A DNA stretch of 64,000 nt from Hyphomicrobiales bacterium (GTDB lineage Bacteria; Pseudomonadota; Alphaproteobacteria; Rhizobiales; Rhizobiaceae). The translations under genes were made by a program, and so were the position numbers. The stretch lies in NCBI GenBank assembly GCA_900468805.1, contig UEIF01000027.1, forward strand, positions 62,001-126,000, written 5' to 3'. The notes under the pieces were generated by a model, which was given only the letters and a program-made list of their open reading frames with translations, had not been told where the DNA came from and did no database searches. Within the stretch, counting starts at the first letter, position 1, and each line of letters begins with the position of its first letter. Shown here piece by piece: positions 1-8,285 of this stretch.

Positions 1-1640
1 GCTCCTTCGCCGACCGCCGCGGCGACGCGCTTCGTCGAACCGGCCCGGACATCGCCGATCGCAAAGACGTTCGGCAGGCTGGTTTCCAGTTGCAGGGATC
101 GCCTTCCCAGCTCCTCTTCGACATCGGGACTGAATGCCGTGCCGGTCCGGATGAAGCCCTTGTCATCGGTCTTGATGCGGCACTTGATCCAGTCGGTATT
201 CGGATCGGCGCCGATGAACATGAAGACGCGGCGAAGATCGTAGTTCTTGCGGGATTGTTTTTCGAAATTCGTAAGCGTCGCCGCCAGACGGCCATGCGGA
301 TCTTCGGCCAGCGACGTCAACTCGCATCCCACATGCATCTCCACGTTCGACAGCGCGGCTATGCGGTCTATGAGGTATGCGGACATCGTCTCCCGCAGGC
401 TTCGGCGTATCACCAGATGCAGACGCCGCACCCGCGGCGCCAGGAAGGCGACCGCCTGGCCAGCCGAGTTGCCGCCGCCCACCAGGGCGATATCGTCGTT
501 TTCGCAGAGCTTCGCTTCAATCGCCGATGCCCAATAGGAAATGCCGGCACCCTCGAAGCGTGAGATGTCGGGAATGTCGGGCCTGCGGTATCGCGCGCCT
601 GAGGCGATGACGACGGTTCGCGCCTTGACCTGCCTGTCTCCCCCGACCCGCAACACCATCGGGTCGGTTCCGCGTTTGCCTGCCGGGGCCGGCACCAGTT
701 CATTGACATCAAGCGGCAGGGCGATCTCCGCGCCGAACTTGAGCGCCTGATTGAAGGCGCGGCCCGCAAGCGCCTGACCAGAAATTCCGGTCGGGAAGCC
801 GAGATAGTTTTCGATGCGGGAAGAACTCCCGGCCTGCCCGCCGATCTCCCGCGCATCGATCACGATGACGCTGAGCCCTTCGGAAGCGGCATAGACCGCT
901 GCAGCCAGTCCCGAAGGCCCCGCTCCGACGATCGCCACGTCATAGAGGGTGGCCGGATCGAGTTCGGGCATGATGCCAAGGCAGCAGGCGGCCTCGGCAT
1001 CCGTCGGATGTTTGAGCACCGTGCCATTGGGGCAGACCATGAGCGGCAGGTCGTCAGGCAGAATTCCGAGCCTCTCCACCAGGGCCTGGCCTTCGTGATC
1101 CGACGCCGCGTCGAGAACGATATGCGGATAGCCGCTGCGGGACAGAAAGCCCTGAAGGCGAACGAGATCGCGCGCTCCGGGATGACCGATCAGGATAGAG
1201 CCCGAGCCCCCGAAGCTGATGAGTTCCACACGCCGCAGGATGTAGGCGCGCATGATGATCTCACCGATATCGGCCGAGCCGATGATCAGAGCCTTCAGAT
1301 GCGCGGCATCGAATGCCAGTGCCACACATCCTTCCGGACCCGCACGCGCACCTGCAAGCGCCGGCCTTCCGGAGAGCTGACTGACCTCTCCCGAAAACTG
1401 TCCTTTGCCGTGACCGGTGATCAAGGCTTCCGGCATCGACAGCCCGTCATGCCTGAAGACATCCAGACGACCGGAAAGGATCAGCCGTGCGGGCGAATTC
1501 CGGTCACCGATCTCAGACACGACCTCGCCGGGGGCAAAGGTATGTGGGCCACTGCTGGCAAAGCGCGTCGCCAGGCGGATCTGCTCGGCGCTCAGCACCG
1601 GAAACATCTGGTATCGGCGGGATTCGAGGTTGTCGGTCAT
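1..1640 (-). CDS. cNMP-binding / thioredoxin-reductase-like FAD oxidoreductase (3' end outside window)
   Basis: Read on the minus strand from ATG at 1640; the C-terminus lies beyond position 1, so the gene is partial. The first ~130 residues resemble a CRP/cNMP-binding beta-barrel (FAPGEVV..., GQFSGEVSQLSG). A short thioredoxin/glutaredoxin-like linker follows, then an FAD/NAD(P)H oxidoreductase with GAGPSGLAAAVYAASEG and the second dinucleotide-binding site ALVGGGNSAGQAV. Where thioredoxin reductases carry the redox CxxC this protein reads SYWASAIEA, so it lacks the dithiol and should not reduce thioredoxin in the classical way. This is normal for the cNMP-TrxR fusion family, whose substrate is not established. 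The start lies 8 bp after the stop of the upstream zinc-finger gene, so the two are probably co-transcribed. Confidence 0.88.
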   Translation of the reverse strand, partial: MTDNLESRRYQMFPVLSAEQIRLATRFASSGPHTFAPGEVVSEIGDRNSPARLILSGRLDVFRHDGLSMPEALITGHGKGQFSGEVSQLSGRPALAGARAGPEGCVALAFDAAHLKALIIGSADIGEIIMRAYILRRVELISFGGSGSILIGHPGARDLVRLQGFLSRSGYPHIVLDAASDHEGQALVERLGILPDDLPLMVCPNGTVLKHPTDAEAACCLGIMPELDPATLYDVAIVGAGPSGLAAAVYAASEGLSVIVIDAREIGGQAGSSSRIENYLGFPTGISGQALAGRAFNQALKFGAEIALPLDVNELVPAPAGKRGTDPMVLRVGGDRQVKARTVVIASGARYRRPDIPDISRFEGAGISYWASAIEAKLCENDDIALVGGGNSAGQAVAFLAPRVRRLHLVIRRSLRETMSAYLIDRIAALSNVEMHVGCELTSLAEDPHGRLAATLTNFEKQSRKNYDLRRVFMFIGADPNTDWIKCRIKTDDKGFIRTGTAFSPDVEEELGRRSLQLETSLPNVFAIGDVRAGSTKRVAAAVGEG

Positions 1641-1648
1641 GTCGACGC

Positions 1649-1951
1649 TCAATAAAAGCGCGGGATCGGGCCGCGCTGCGGTGTCTGATCGGGCAGTTCC
1701 ACCATCGTCTCGTCGAGATAGCACCAGCCCCAGCCTTCCGGCGGATCGTACCCTTCGATAATGGGATGTCCCGTGGCGTGGAAATGCGCCGTCGCATGCT
1801 TTCCGATGGATTGATCGCAGCATCCGACATGGCCGCATTCGCGGCAAAGCCGAAGATGGACCCACTCCTGTCCGTCCTCCAGGCATTCCTCGCAACCAAG
1901 CGTCCTCGGCTCGACGGATCGAACGGCCGCAACATGCTTACATTCCGACAT
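1649..1951 (-). CDS. UBP-type zinc finger protein
   Basis: A 100-residue protein that is almost entirely one ZnF-UBP domain: Cys4/His6 near the N-terminus, CEEC around 20-23, CREC around 36-39, GHVGCCD, and a His-rich stretch (KHATAHFHATGHP) completing the metal sites. In eukaryotes this fold binds the free C-terminal Gly-Gly of ubiquitin. Bacteria lack ubiquitin, so the ligand here is unknown. The reading frame is open for 18 more codons upstream, but homologous sequence starts at MSECKH (1951), which I chose. It precedes the FAD oxidoreductase by 8 bp, an arrangement that suggests the two proteins act together. Family assignment is secure; function is not. Confidence 0.85.
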   Translation of the reverse strand: MSECKHVAAVRSVEPRTLGCEECLEDGQEWVHLRLCRECGHVGCCDQSIGKHATAHFHATGHPIIEGYDPPEGWGWCYLDETMVELPDQTPQRGPIPRFY

Positions 1952-2138
1952 CTGAACCTCCGGTGGCGATTGAAGTCTATGTCCCTGGCGGGAAACATAG
2001 ATCACGAAACGGTTCTCTGTATCCTATACGCAAGGATAAAATCGTCTCCTCGCCGACCGGCTCATTCTGGAGAAAATTCCAAGTGGCAGGTCAGCGGTGA
2101 TCGCCAAGGATGGCTTGGTCCGGAAATCCGCGCGCGGC

Positions 2139-3956
2139 TCAGGCGGCGCGGGATGCCATTACATCAGGCCGCGCAGCGGCGATCCGAAAGCGCGAAACAA
2201 TCTCTTCCAGCGCCAGGACCTGCTCGTTCAGTCCCTTGCAGGCCAGGTTGGTTTCCGCCGCCATGGCGGAATTGCGCTGGGTCACCTCGTCCATCGCATG
2301 GACCGAGCTGTTGATCTCGCCGATCGCCGAGGACTGCTCGTTCAGGGAAGTGACCACGGCCTGGATCAACTGGCCGACATGCTGCACCCTGGTTTCGATA
2401 TGGGAGAGCGCTTCGCCAGTGCGGTTGACCAGCGCCACGCCCGAGCCGACCTGGTCCGAAGATGTCGAGACCAGAACCTTGATCTCCTTGGCGGCATTGG
2501 CCGAGCGGGAGGCAAGTTCGCGCACTTCCTGTGCCACGACGGCAAACCCCTTGCCGGCTTCGCCCGCGCGGGCTGCTTCGACACCGGCATTGAGCGCCAA
2601 AAGGTTGGTCTGGAAGGCGATGTCGTCGATGACGTTGATGATCGAGCCGATCTGGTCCGACGAACCCTCGATCCGCTGCATTGCCGCGATTGCCTCGCGC
2701 ATCAGGTCGGTGCATTGCAGCGCAGCCTTGCTGGTCTCGCTCGTCATCCGGCTTGCCTCGCCCGATTGCGACGAGGAATTGCCGACGGCGGCGGTGATCT
2801 CGGTGAGTGCGGCCGATGTCTCTTCGATGGTTGCTGCCTGCTGCTCGGTGCGCTTCGACAGCGCCTCCATGGCGCCGGCGATATCATGTGAAGAATGGCG
2901 CAATGTGCTGGTCGCGCCGGAGACGGCGTCGATCGAGCTGGACAGCGTGTCGACACTGGAATTGAAGGCGGCGCGGAGCTGTTCGTAGGCGGATGAGAAC
3001 CTGGTATCGATGTGGAACCCGAGATTGCCGCGCGACAGTTCATCGAGCCCGCGGGTGAGTGAATGGATCACCTCGTCACGCGCGGCTTCCTCGGCCACGC
3101 GCTCGGAGGCCAGTTGGCGTTCGCGGGTGACTTCGGCTTCCTTGGCCCCCGCCTCGCGCAGGTGCGCTTCGCGGCGCTCAAGGGAATTGGTGCGGAAGAC
3201 GACAACGGCTTGCGCCATCTGGCCGATCTCATCGCTGCGCTCTGCATAGGGCACGTCTTCGGAGAAGTCGCCATTGGCAAGGCCGCTCATATAACGCCTC
3301 ATGCCATCGATCGGCAGGACGGCGCGGCGGCGGAAGAAATAGAGCCCGGCGAGCAGCAGCAGAAAGGACGCGAGCGAAGCCGCTGCGGCGGCCGAGGTCC
3401 ATGTCATGATCTCATCGGCAGCATTCTTCTCCTGCCCCTTGAGATAGGTATCGGAATTGACCACGAGCTTTTCGACCGCATCCTGATGTTCGTGGAAGGC
3501 GGTCCTGAGCTTGACCATCGGCTCGGCTGCGGCGCCGGCCTGCCTGGTCTTGAGTGCCGGGATGACGTCCTCTTCCATCACCTTCCAGAAGAGGTCGCCC
3601 TTGGTCAGCACTTCCTTGTTGAGCTCGTCCTTGAGCGGCTGCGGCAGGCGCGTTGTCTGCCAATAGCCGCGGCGATCCTCGTAGGCTGCCTTCAAAGTAG
3701 CGATCTTGGCGAGATTGGCATCGATCAGATCGGGAAAGTCGTTGGCCTCATGCGACAGCATGTAGGATTCGACCACGAAAAGCGGCGGCGGGAGGATGTC
3801 GGCAATCAGGTCTTTGCCATAGACGATCTGCTCGTAGATCGGTCCGTTGACCTTGAGCCGTTCGAGTGCGGTCTGTTGCAGCGCGAAGGAAGCGAACATG
3901 CCGACGGAGACGGCGATGCCCACAGCGGCGAGATTTCTTGCAATGGTGAGCTTCAT
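2139..3956 (-). CDS. Methyl-accepting chemotaxis protein
   Basis: A 605-residue transmembrane chemoreceptor. An N-terminal membrane segment (about 8-28) is followed by a ~150-residue periplasmic, mostly helical sensor region, a second membrane segment (about 183-206), a HAMP domain (VLPIDGMRRYMSGLANGDF) and a long signalling coiled coil. The hairpin tip, with IDDIAFQTNLLALNAGVEAARAG, is the CheA/CheW contact. No C-terminal CheR-tethering pentapeptide is visible. Two adjacent ATGs lie at 3959 and 3956; the second is better spaced from AGGGA. The open frame continues to 4022, but those 22 residues do not look like receptor sequence. It stands alone, so the ligand cannot be inferred from neighbours. 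Confidence 0.93.
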   Translation of the reverse strand: MKLTIARNLAAVGIAVSVGMFASFALQQTALERLKVNGPIYEQIVYGKDLIADILPPPLFVVESYMLSHEANDFPDLIDANLAKIATLKAAYEDRRGYWQTTRLPQPLKDELNKEVLTKGDLFWKVMEEDVIPALKTRQAGAAAEPMVKLRTAFHEHQDAVEKLVVNSDTYLKGQEKNAADEIMTWTSAAAAASLASFLLLLAGLYFFRRRAVLPIDGMRRYMSGLANGDFSEDVPYAERSDEIGQMAQAVVVFRTNSLERREAHLREAGAKEAEVTRERQLASERVAEEAARDEVIHSLTRGLDELSRGNLGFHIDTRFSSAYEQLRAAFNSSVDTLSSSIDAVSGATSTLRHSSHDIAGAMEALSKRTEQQAATIEETSAALTEITAAVGNSSSQSGEASRMTSETSKAALQCTDLMREAIAAMQRIEGSSDQIGSIINVIDDIAFQTNLLALNAGVEAARAGEAGKGFAVVAQEVRELASRSANAAKEIKVLVSTSSDQVGSGVALVNRTGEALSHIETRVQHVGQLIQAVVTSLNEQSSAIGEINSSVHAMDEVTQRNSAMAAETNLACKGLNEQVLALEEIVSRFRIAAARPDVMASRAA

Positions 3957-3959
3957 CAT

Positions 3960-4410
3960 CGATCCCTGGAAAAGCGGCACGCCCGCGTTTAGACACTCGG
4001 CCTGCCTTCTGACCGAGCACATTCCATGAATTCTAATATTTTATGGTAAAGAAATAGTATCAAAAGAGCCGTTATCTTTGACGCCGACAACGCTACAACT
4101 ATTCTTCCCTATGGCGGGCACGGATATCGTCGTAGAATTGGCTCTCTTTCTTCAAATAAGGTCAATCATACTCGATATCCCCAGAAGAGTGGGCCATCCC
4201 ATAATAAAGCCGCTCGGCAAGCCCCGACGCCTTAAGAAGAAGCCCGCCTGGCCGAAGGCCGCTTTCCGCATTCGCGCCCAACCCCGCCGACAGGCTGGGA
4301 TCGTCTCCCTTGCCTCGGCCCCGCCGGAATGTTCGACCGGCCGTCATTGCCAGGACGGCAAACCATCCTATCCTCCCACAGCGCGAATCGAACAGACAAC
4401 GGGAGGCACG
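3960..4410. other. Intergenic region between chemoreceptor and methyltransferase
   Basis: About 450 bp between divergent genes. The first ~100 bp after the receptor start are AT-rich (around 4030-4080), as expected for a promoter. The rest is GC-rich and open in frame with the downstream methyltransferase, but its translation has no family resemblance. I see no convincing gene, repeat or terminator here. Both flanking genes probably take their promoters from this region. Confidence 0.5.
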
Positions 4411-5199
4411 ATGACCGACGACGTGTTACAGGGCGTGGCCGCGCGATGGAATGGTAATGCCGATCAATGGACGCATGACGTACGCAAAGGCTACGACGCC
4501 TACCGCGAGCTCTTCACCTTCCCCGCCTTCATCGATTTCCTGCCGCCGCTTGCCGGCCTCGATGTGATCGATTTCGGCTGTGGCGAAGGAACGAACACCC
4601 GCCGCTTCGCCGAAATGGGCGCACGCATGACCGGCATCGATCTCTCCGAGCGGATGATCGGTCATGCGCGGAACGCCGAAGAGAAGCATCCCCTCGGCAT
4701 CACCTACAAGGTCTCCTCCTACAGTACCGATACCGGCTTCCCCGACGGCTCTTTCGACGCCGTCATCTCCACCATGGCGCTAATGGATGGTCCGGATTTC
4801 GATGCCGCCATGCGGGAGGCCTATCGCCTCGTCCGCCCCGGCGGCTTCCTCGCCTTCAGCGTGCTGCACCCCTGCTTCATCACGCCGGGCCTCGCCTGGC
4901 AAAAGAACGAGGCCGGCATTGCGACAGCGCTCTGCGTCTCGCGCTATTTCGACCGCAGCACTTTCACCGAAGAATGGCGGTTCGGCAGCCGCCCGGCGGA
5001 CGAGATCGTCCAGCCCTTCGCCGTCCCCCGCTTCCCGCGCATAATGAGCGAATATCTGAATGGCATTGTCGCGGCCGGATTCCGCATCGGCAGGATCGGT
5101 GAGCCACAACCGAGCGCGCAAGCTTGCGAAGACAAGCGTTTTGCCCGCTGGCGCGACCTCGCCGCATTCCTCCTGCTCGTCATGGCCGAGCGCCCCTAG
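4411..5199 (+). CDS. Class I SAM-dependent methyltransferase
   Basis: A 262-residue cytosolic protein with the Rossmann-like methyltransferase core. Motif I is VIDFGCGEGTNTRRFAEMG (about 50-68), followed by the acidic ribose-contacting strand GIDLSERMI, the post-I loop DGSFDAVISTMALMD and the motif III-like LVRPGGFLAFSVLHPCF. The start ATG at 4411 follows GGGAGGCACG, a good ribosome site. The frame stays open upstream to 4078 but without homology, so the longer version is unlikely. Substrate unknown; the best-fitting relatives are ubiquinone/tocopherol-type and generic small-molecule methyltransferases. Confidence 0.85.
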   Translation: MTDDVLQGVAARWNGNADQWTHDVRKGYDAYRELFTFPAFIDFLPPLAGLDVIDFGCGEGTNTRRFAEMGARMTGIDLSERMIGHARNAEEKHPLGITYKVSSYSTDTGFPDGSFDAVISTMALMDGPDFDAAMREAYRLVRPGGFLAFSVLHPCFITPGLAWQKNEAGIATALCVSRYFDRSTFTEEWRFGSRPADEIVQPFAVPRFPRIMSEYLNGIVAAGFRIGRIGEPQPSAQACEDKRFARWRDLAAFLLLVMAERP

Positions 5200-5237
5200 G
5201 TGGGATGCCCTGTCATCTGGTGGCGGACCAGCATCCC

Positions 5238-5408
5238 TCAGCTTCCGCGAGAATAAATTGTCGCATTGTGACCGCGGTCACTATCGGAAACATCCACCGC
5301 TTGTATTTTGCCCTCGCTGGATGCTGCACCTACCAGCAGGAGAAGGGTCGCCAGGCCCCACTTGGTGGCCCTTCTTATATCTCCCGCTGATGATGGCGGG
5401 TTACGCAA
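5238..5408 (-). CDS. Possible small secreted/membrane peptide (TTG start)
   Basis: A 56-codon frame beginning with TTG immediately after the TGA of the next small ORF upstream. The peptide has a basic N-terminus, a hydrophobic run (WGLATLLLLVGAAS, about 17-30) and a polar tail, which is the layout of a signal peptide or lipoprotein-like mini-protein without the Cys. I see no clear ribosome site, and the TTG start is inferred only from its position. It may instead be a readthrough or decayed extension of the upstream ORF, because both share one frame separated by a single stop. Low confidence that it is translated. Confidence 0.3.
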   Translation of the reverse strand: MRNPPSSAGDIRRATKWGLATLLLLVGAASSEGKIQAVDVSDSDRGHNATIYSRGS

Positions 5409-5585
5409 TCACCGAAACGTCTCGCTCTGGCTGCCGATCCTGCCGCCCTTTCGCACGCCGGTCGCTGCATTCGTTCGTGGGTCGGACTGCGCATCACTGA
5501 ACCACGACACGATGAGCAGAAGAGCCGCGGCTGCAAACAGCGGCGGGCCAAGATAGACGATCAGGAGGGAATGCAGCGATTTCAC
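5409..5585 (-). CDS. Small single-pass membrane protein, hypothetical (GTG start)
   Basis: A 58-residue frame starting at GTG 5585. Residues about 7-29 form one strongly hydrophobic segment (LLIVYLGPPLFAAAALLLIVSWF), followed by a charged, polar tail (DAQSDPRTNAATGV...). The frame is closed by an in-frame stop eight codons upstream of the GTG, which limits the choice of start. No strong ribosome site is seen. Its neighbour 80 bp upstream on the same strand is another tiny hydrophobic protein. Composition argues for a genuine inner-membrane mini-protein; the family is not recognised. Confidence 0.45.
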   Translation of the reverse strand: MKSLHSLLIVYLGPPLFAAAALLLIVSWFSDAQSDPRTNAATGVRKGGRIGSQSETFR

Positions 5586-5664
5586 GGTGGTGGTGTTTTC
5601 GGGTTTCTACGTTGGGGGGCGATCCAGGTCGCCGCACCTGGGATGGGGTTATCGCGATCGTGCG

Positions 5665-5820
5665 TTAGTTCGGGTCGCCGCGACCCTCATGTGAAACGAA
5701 CGAAATATCAAGCGACTGGGAAGCATTCAGGCTCTGATAGATTTCCCGAACACTATAGTAGGCGCCACCCCACATCAGCACACTGAGTTGAAAAGCGATG
5801 AAATAGAAGTAAATCCTCAT
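5665..5820 (-). CDS. Small membrane-anchored protein, hypothetical
   Basis: A 51-residue ORF from ATG 5820 with a good ribosome site (GAAGGGAAG just upstream). The N-terminal half (RIYFYFIAFQLSVLMWGGAYYSV) is one hydrophobic helix, probably an uncleaved anchor; the second half is polar. The AT-rich region 5825-5970 upstream can supply a promoter. It is followed on the same strand by a second hydrophobic mini-ORF (5585-5409). No family recognised. Confidence 0.55.
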   Translation of the reverse strand: MRIYFYFIAFQLSVLMWGGAYYSVREIYQSLNASQSLDISFVSHEGRGDPN

Positions 5821-6042
5821 GACTTCCCTTCGGGACTAGCGTTTAACGGCGCCAAAGATCCAAAACTAATCTTTATGTACACCCAGAACTTAATCTCAGG
5901 ATCTTAGCTTTATCGCAAAATTAACCGTGTTATTACTGAAGCTATCACAACATAAAAAGTGACATAATAACCCGAATGGGTGAAATCATGAGGTATAAAA
6001 AGAATTATACTTCGGCCTACCCCTGGCGACGTCACCTTCCCG

Positions 6043-6180
6043 TCAGAACCAGCGATCGCGCATGCACCGGCGCTTGGAAGAAAGATCGTCAATCGTATCC
6101 AGCCCGTCGAAATGGCGGGTCGGAAACCGGATCCGGCGGCGCCTGCCGCAAATCGGCGGCCCTGTGCCGGCGCCCATCTT
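6043..6180 (-). pseudogene. Decayed C-terminal fragment of a GFA-family gene
   Basis: The minus strand here matches the last ~45 codons of the intact GFA gene at 7150-7551. DGRR...APPDPVSDPP is in one frame and HFDGLDTIDDLSSKRRCMRDRWF-stop follows after a frameshift, against HFDGLETFEDLPSKGRCVRDLWF in the intact gene. Similarity stops abruptly near 6180, so the N-terminal two thirds, including the zinc cysteines, are gone. This is a non-functional remnant of a local duplication that also involves the two mini-proteins at 6359 and 6791. Confidence 0.75.
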
Positions 6181-6358
6181 TTCTGTCATGTCGGGCCGAC
6201 AGGCTTTGGCTGGCCGCGGCGGCTTCTCCTATCGGATGAGGGAGAAATAGCCGTAAAGATCTGATCGTTAACCACTCCGGACTAAAGCCCTGGCGTCATA
6301 TCTCTTTTAGTATGCATATTAGAATGCTCTAAGGTGGTCGCGGCTCGGGAGGGGTATG

Positions 6359-6565
6359 ATGACACGTTGGGATGAAGATGAAGTCTTTTCCAGATTCGTG
6401 GAGGAGCGCCGCGAGCTCGGCTTTCGGGGCGACCGGCCGCCGCAGCGACGGCGGTCTATAAACTGGCAGTTTCTTGCGGTTGTCGCGGTTGTTTTGGGCG
6501 CCGGGCTCATAACGGTTACATCAACCAGGATCGACACCGAGGTCACCGTCGTTCTTCCTCAGTAA
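6359..6565 (+). CDS. Single-TM mini-protein, copy 1
   Basis: 68 residues: an acidic, Arg-rich N-terminus with DEDEVFSRFVEERRELGFRG, a proline/arginine hinge (PPQRRR), then one membrane helix (FLAVVAVVLGAGLITVT) and a short polar tail. ATG at 6359 is preferred over the adjacent 6356 because the GGAGGGG box is better spaced. It is clearly paralogous to the protein at 6791-6952 over its whole length. The topology suggests a cytoplasmic N-terminus and inner-membrane anchoring. Function unknown. Confidence 0.65.
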   Translation: MTRWDEDEVFSRFVEERRELGFRGDRPPQRRRSINWQFLAVVAVVLGAGLITVTSTRIDTEVTVVLPQ

Positions 6566-6790
6566 TGGCGCCAGGGACCGTCAAGAATGCAGGTGGACGT
6601 GTATCCGCCGCCGACCGAACCTGTCGGCCGGCAGCGGCCGTTTGCCCATCGGATGATGATAGGGTCATCGGGTTACAACTATTGAATGAATTGCCATCGC
6701 TGGTTCACGAGGTAGCATTCCGGTGACCTTGTGGCGCGGGCTTGCACATCACGCAACGCTTCGGCTCGCCACATCGGTCGGGAGGGTTTG

Positions 6791-6952
6791 ATGGCACATG
6801 TAGAAGACGACGATGTCTTTTCCAGATTCGTGGAAGATCGTCGCGAGTTTGGCTTTCAGGGCAAGCGGCCGCAGCAACGGCGGCCGATGGGTTGGCCCTG
6901 GGTTGCGCTGATCACGGTTGTCCTGGGTGCCGGGCTCATCACGCTGACATAA
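6791..6952 (+). CDS. Single-TM mini-protein, copy 2 (shorter C-terminus)
   Basis: 53 residues, with DDDVFSRFVEDRREFGFQGKRP, a QQRRP hinge and one membrane helix (WVALITVVLGAGLITLT). The GGAGGG ribosome site at 6781-6786 is well placed. It aligns with copy 1 at 6359 but ends about 15 residues earlier. The DNA after its stop still resembles the copy 1 tail (GATCGACA... then CTTCCT), so a TAA has replaced a sense codon at the end of the helix. Paralogue of unknown function. Confidence 0.65.
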   Translation: MAHVEDDDVFSRFVEDRREFGFQGKRPQQRRPMGWPWVALITVVLGAGLITLT

Positions 6953-7149
6953 GCGACGATCGACAACAAGATCACCCCGCCCTTCCTGAGATGGGGAAAA
7001 CGGCTGCGGCGCTCAAGCATGTCGCCCAACTGTGCTGCGGGTCTGCGATCAATCTGAAAGATTGCGACAGGCTTTCGTAAGTGCGATCGGTTGTGACCTT
7101 CGGCATGGTAAGCCGTGACTTTTGTTTCCCGCATTTGCGGACTATCCCA

Positions 7150-7551
7150 TCAGAACCAGAGGTCGCGCACGCACCGCCCCTTGGAAGGAAGGTCCTCGAA
7201 CGTCTCCAGGCCGTCGAAATGATCGATCGGCAGGTCGGAAACGCGGTCCGGCGGCGCCAGCCGCAAGTTGACCGCCATACGCCGGCGCCCATCCTTGTTG
7301 AGCCTCAGGCCACGCCAGCTCAAAACACAGGCGCAGGTCGGGCAGAACAATATTTCCAGCGACGACGTCTCCCGGCCGGTTCGCGTATAGGAGCCGGTCT
7401 CGCCCTTCATGGAGATACGCCCGCCCTCGTAATCATAGGCCCAGAGCGCCCCATAACGCCGGCAGAGCGTGCAGTTGCATGCGGTGATCGAGCCCGGATC
7501 GCCTTCCAGCGTCCAGCCCGCCTTGCCGCAATGACATAAGCCGATCAGCAT
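7150..7551 (-). CDS. GFA-family zinc protein (glutathione-dependent formaldehyde-activating enzyme-like)
   Basis: 133 residues with the GFA/CENP-V zinc pattern: CHCGK at the N-terminus, CNCTLC about 26-31, and FCPTCACVLSW about 70-80, supplying the two Cys-based zinc sites. The start at MLIGLCHCG (7551) is chosen over the longer frame to 7599 because family members begin within a few residues of the first Cys. GFA proteins are named for glutathione-formaldehyde condensation, but most members have no proven activity. A broken copy of its 3' end lies at 6043-6180, and a second intact GFA gene lies at 36852. Confidence 0.85.
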   Translation of the reverse strand: MLIGLCHCGKAGWTLEGDPGSITACNCTLCRRYGALWAYDYEGGRISMKGETGSYTRTGRETSSLEILFCPTCACVLSWRGLRLNKDGRRRMAVNLRLAPPDRVSDLPIDHFDGLETFEDLPSKGRCVRDLWF

Positions 7552-7768
7552 CAGCGCACCGTTCCATCCTGCTTGTTCCGATAGCGTATCCTGCCCCAAT
7601 CCCGTGATATCCGCAAACGGCGCCCGATCCGATGCTCCTCCCCGCGCTCAGGGCTCGATCGCCGCCCTTGACTCCCACCGAAATGAGAACATAATAAGAA
7701 CATCCTTGGCGTCTCGGCCGCCATCCCGACAATATGAAACTGAAATGCTCTGCAAGGAGAATGAGAAC

Positions 7769-8008
7769 ATGCGTCCGCAATTGGCTCCCAAAACTGATAG
7801 TGATGTGACTGAAAACGAAGACCTGAGCTGGGAGGTCGAGGCCGTTCTCTCCTGGCACGACGAGGATGCCAAGGCGGCCATCGCCACGCTTTTGCAGGAC
7901 TGCCGCCATCTACGCAGCCAGCTTGCTCTGGCCGAGGGCGCGATAAGCAGGGGCATGGTGCGCGGCTGGCGGCCATCTTTCGACCGCCCTCTTTTTGAAC
8001 GCAGATGA
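7769..8008 (+). CDS. Small hypothetical protein, acidic, helical
   Basis: 79 residues from ATG 7769, preceded by AAGGAG. It is acidic at the N-terminus (SDVTENEDLSWEVEAVLSWHDEDAK) and then helical (AAIATLLQDCRHLRSQLALAEGAIS), ending in a basic tail. No signal peptide or membrane segment. Its stop overlaps the start of the next gene (ATGA), so the two are translationally coupled and likely act together. Family not recognised. The frame is open upstream, but that part has no ribosome site. Confidence 0.6.
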   Translation: MRPQLAPKTDSDVTENEDLSWEVEAVLSWHDEDAKAAIATLLQDCRHLRSQLALAEGAISRGMVRGWRPSFDRPLFERR

Positions 8009-8271
8009 AACACCGCCGCAGCGTCGATCTCGTCGCCGGCCACGAGGCGGTCGAGATCGACAGGGAGACGCTCGCCACCCTGCCGCAATGGTATGTCATC
8101 CACGCGCGATGCCCGGCCTGCCAGCACGAAACGATGATCGACCGGCGCGAGCTCGCCTACCGTTCCGGCAAGGATATAACCCTTGCCAGGATCGGTCCTC
8201 GCCTGAAATGCAACGGCTGCGGCAATCGCTCGGGAAACCAGCTGCTGCTCGGCAGGCTGCCGCGCGATTGA
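8005..8271 (+). CDS. Small zinc-ribbon-like protein, hypothetical
   Basis: 88 residues starting inside the stop of the preceding gene (ATGA overlap). Two CxxC pairs, CPAC about 36-39 and CNGC about 69-72, are separated by ~30 residues of beta-like sequence, the signature of a zinc ribbon. No DNA-binding or enzymatic domain is recognisable. It forms a two-gene unit with the 79-residue protein before it and runs convergent to the glycosyltransferase at 8286. The role is unknown; zinc binding is inferred from the cysteine spacing only. Confidence 0.65.
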   Translation: MKHRRSVDLVAGHEAVEIDRETLATLPQWYVIHARCPACQHETMIDRRELAYRSGKDITLARIGPRLKCNGCGNRSGNQLLLGRLPRD

Positions 8272-8285
8272 CCGCGATCCCCGCT

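Noticed and set aside
2097..3992. Two plus-strand open frames of 264 and 309 codons (about 2097-2891 and 3063-3992) opposite the chemoreceptor gene
   Set aside because: They mirror the receptor codons, have no family motifs, and the receptor on the other strand is unambiguous.
4162..4347. A 61-codon minus-strand frame upstream of the methyltransferase
   Set aside because: No ribosome site or recognisable composition; probably chance in GC-rich DNA.
6062..6250. Short plus-strand open frames over the GFA fragment
   Set aside because: The minus strand here aligns with the GFA gene end, which explains the sequence; the plus frames have random composition.
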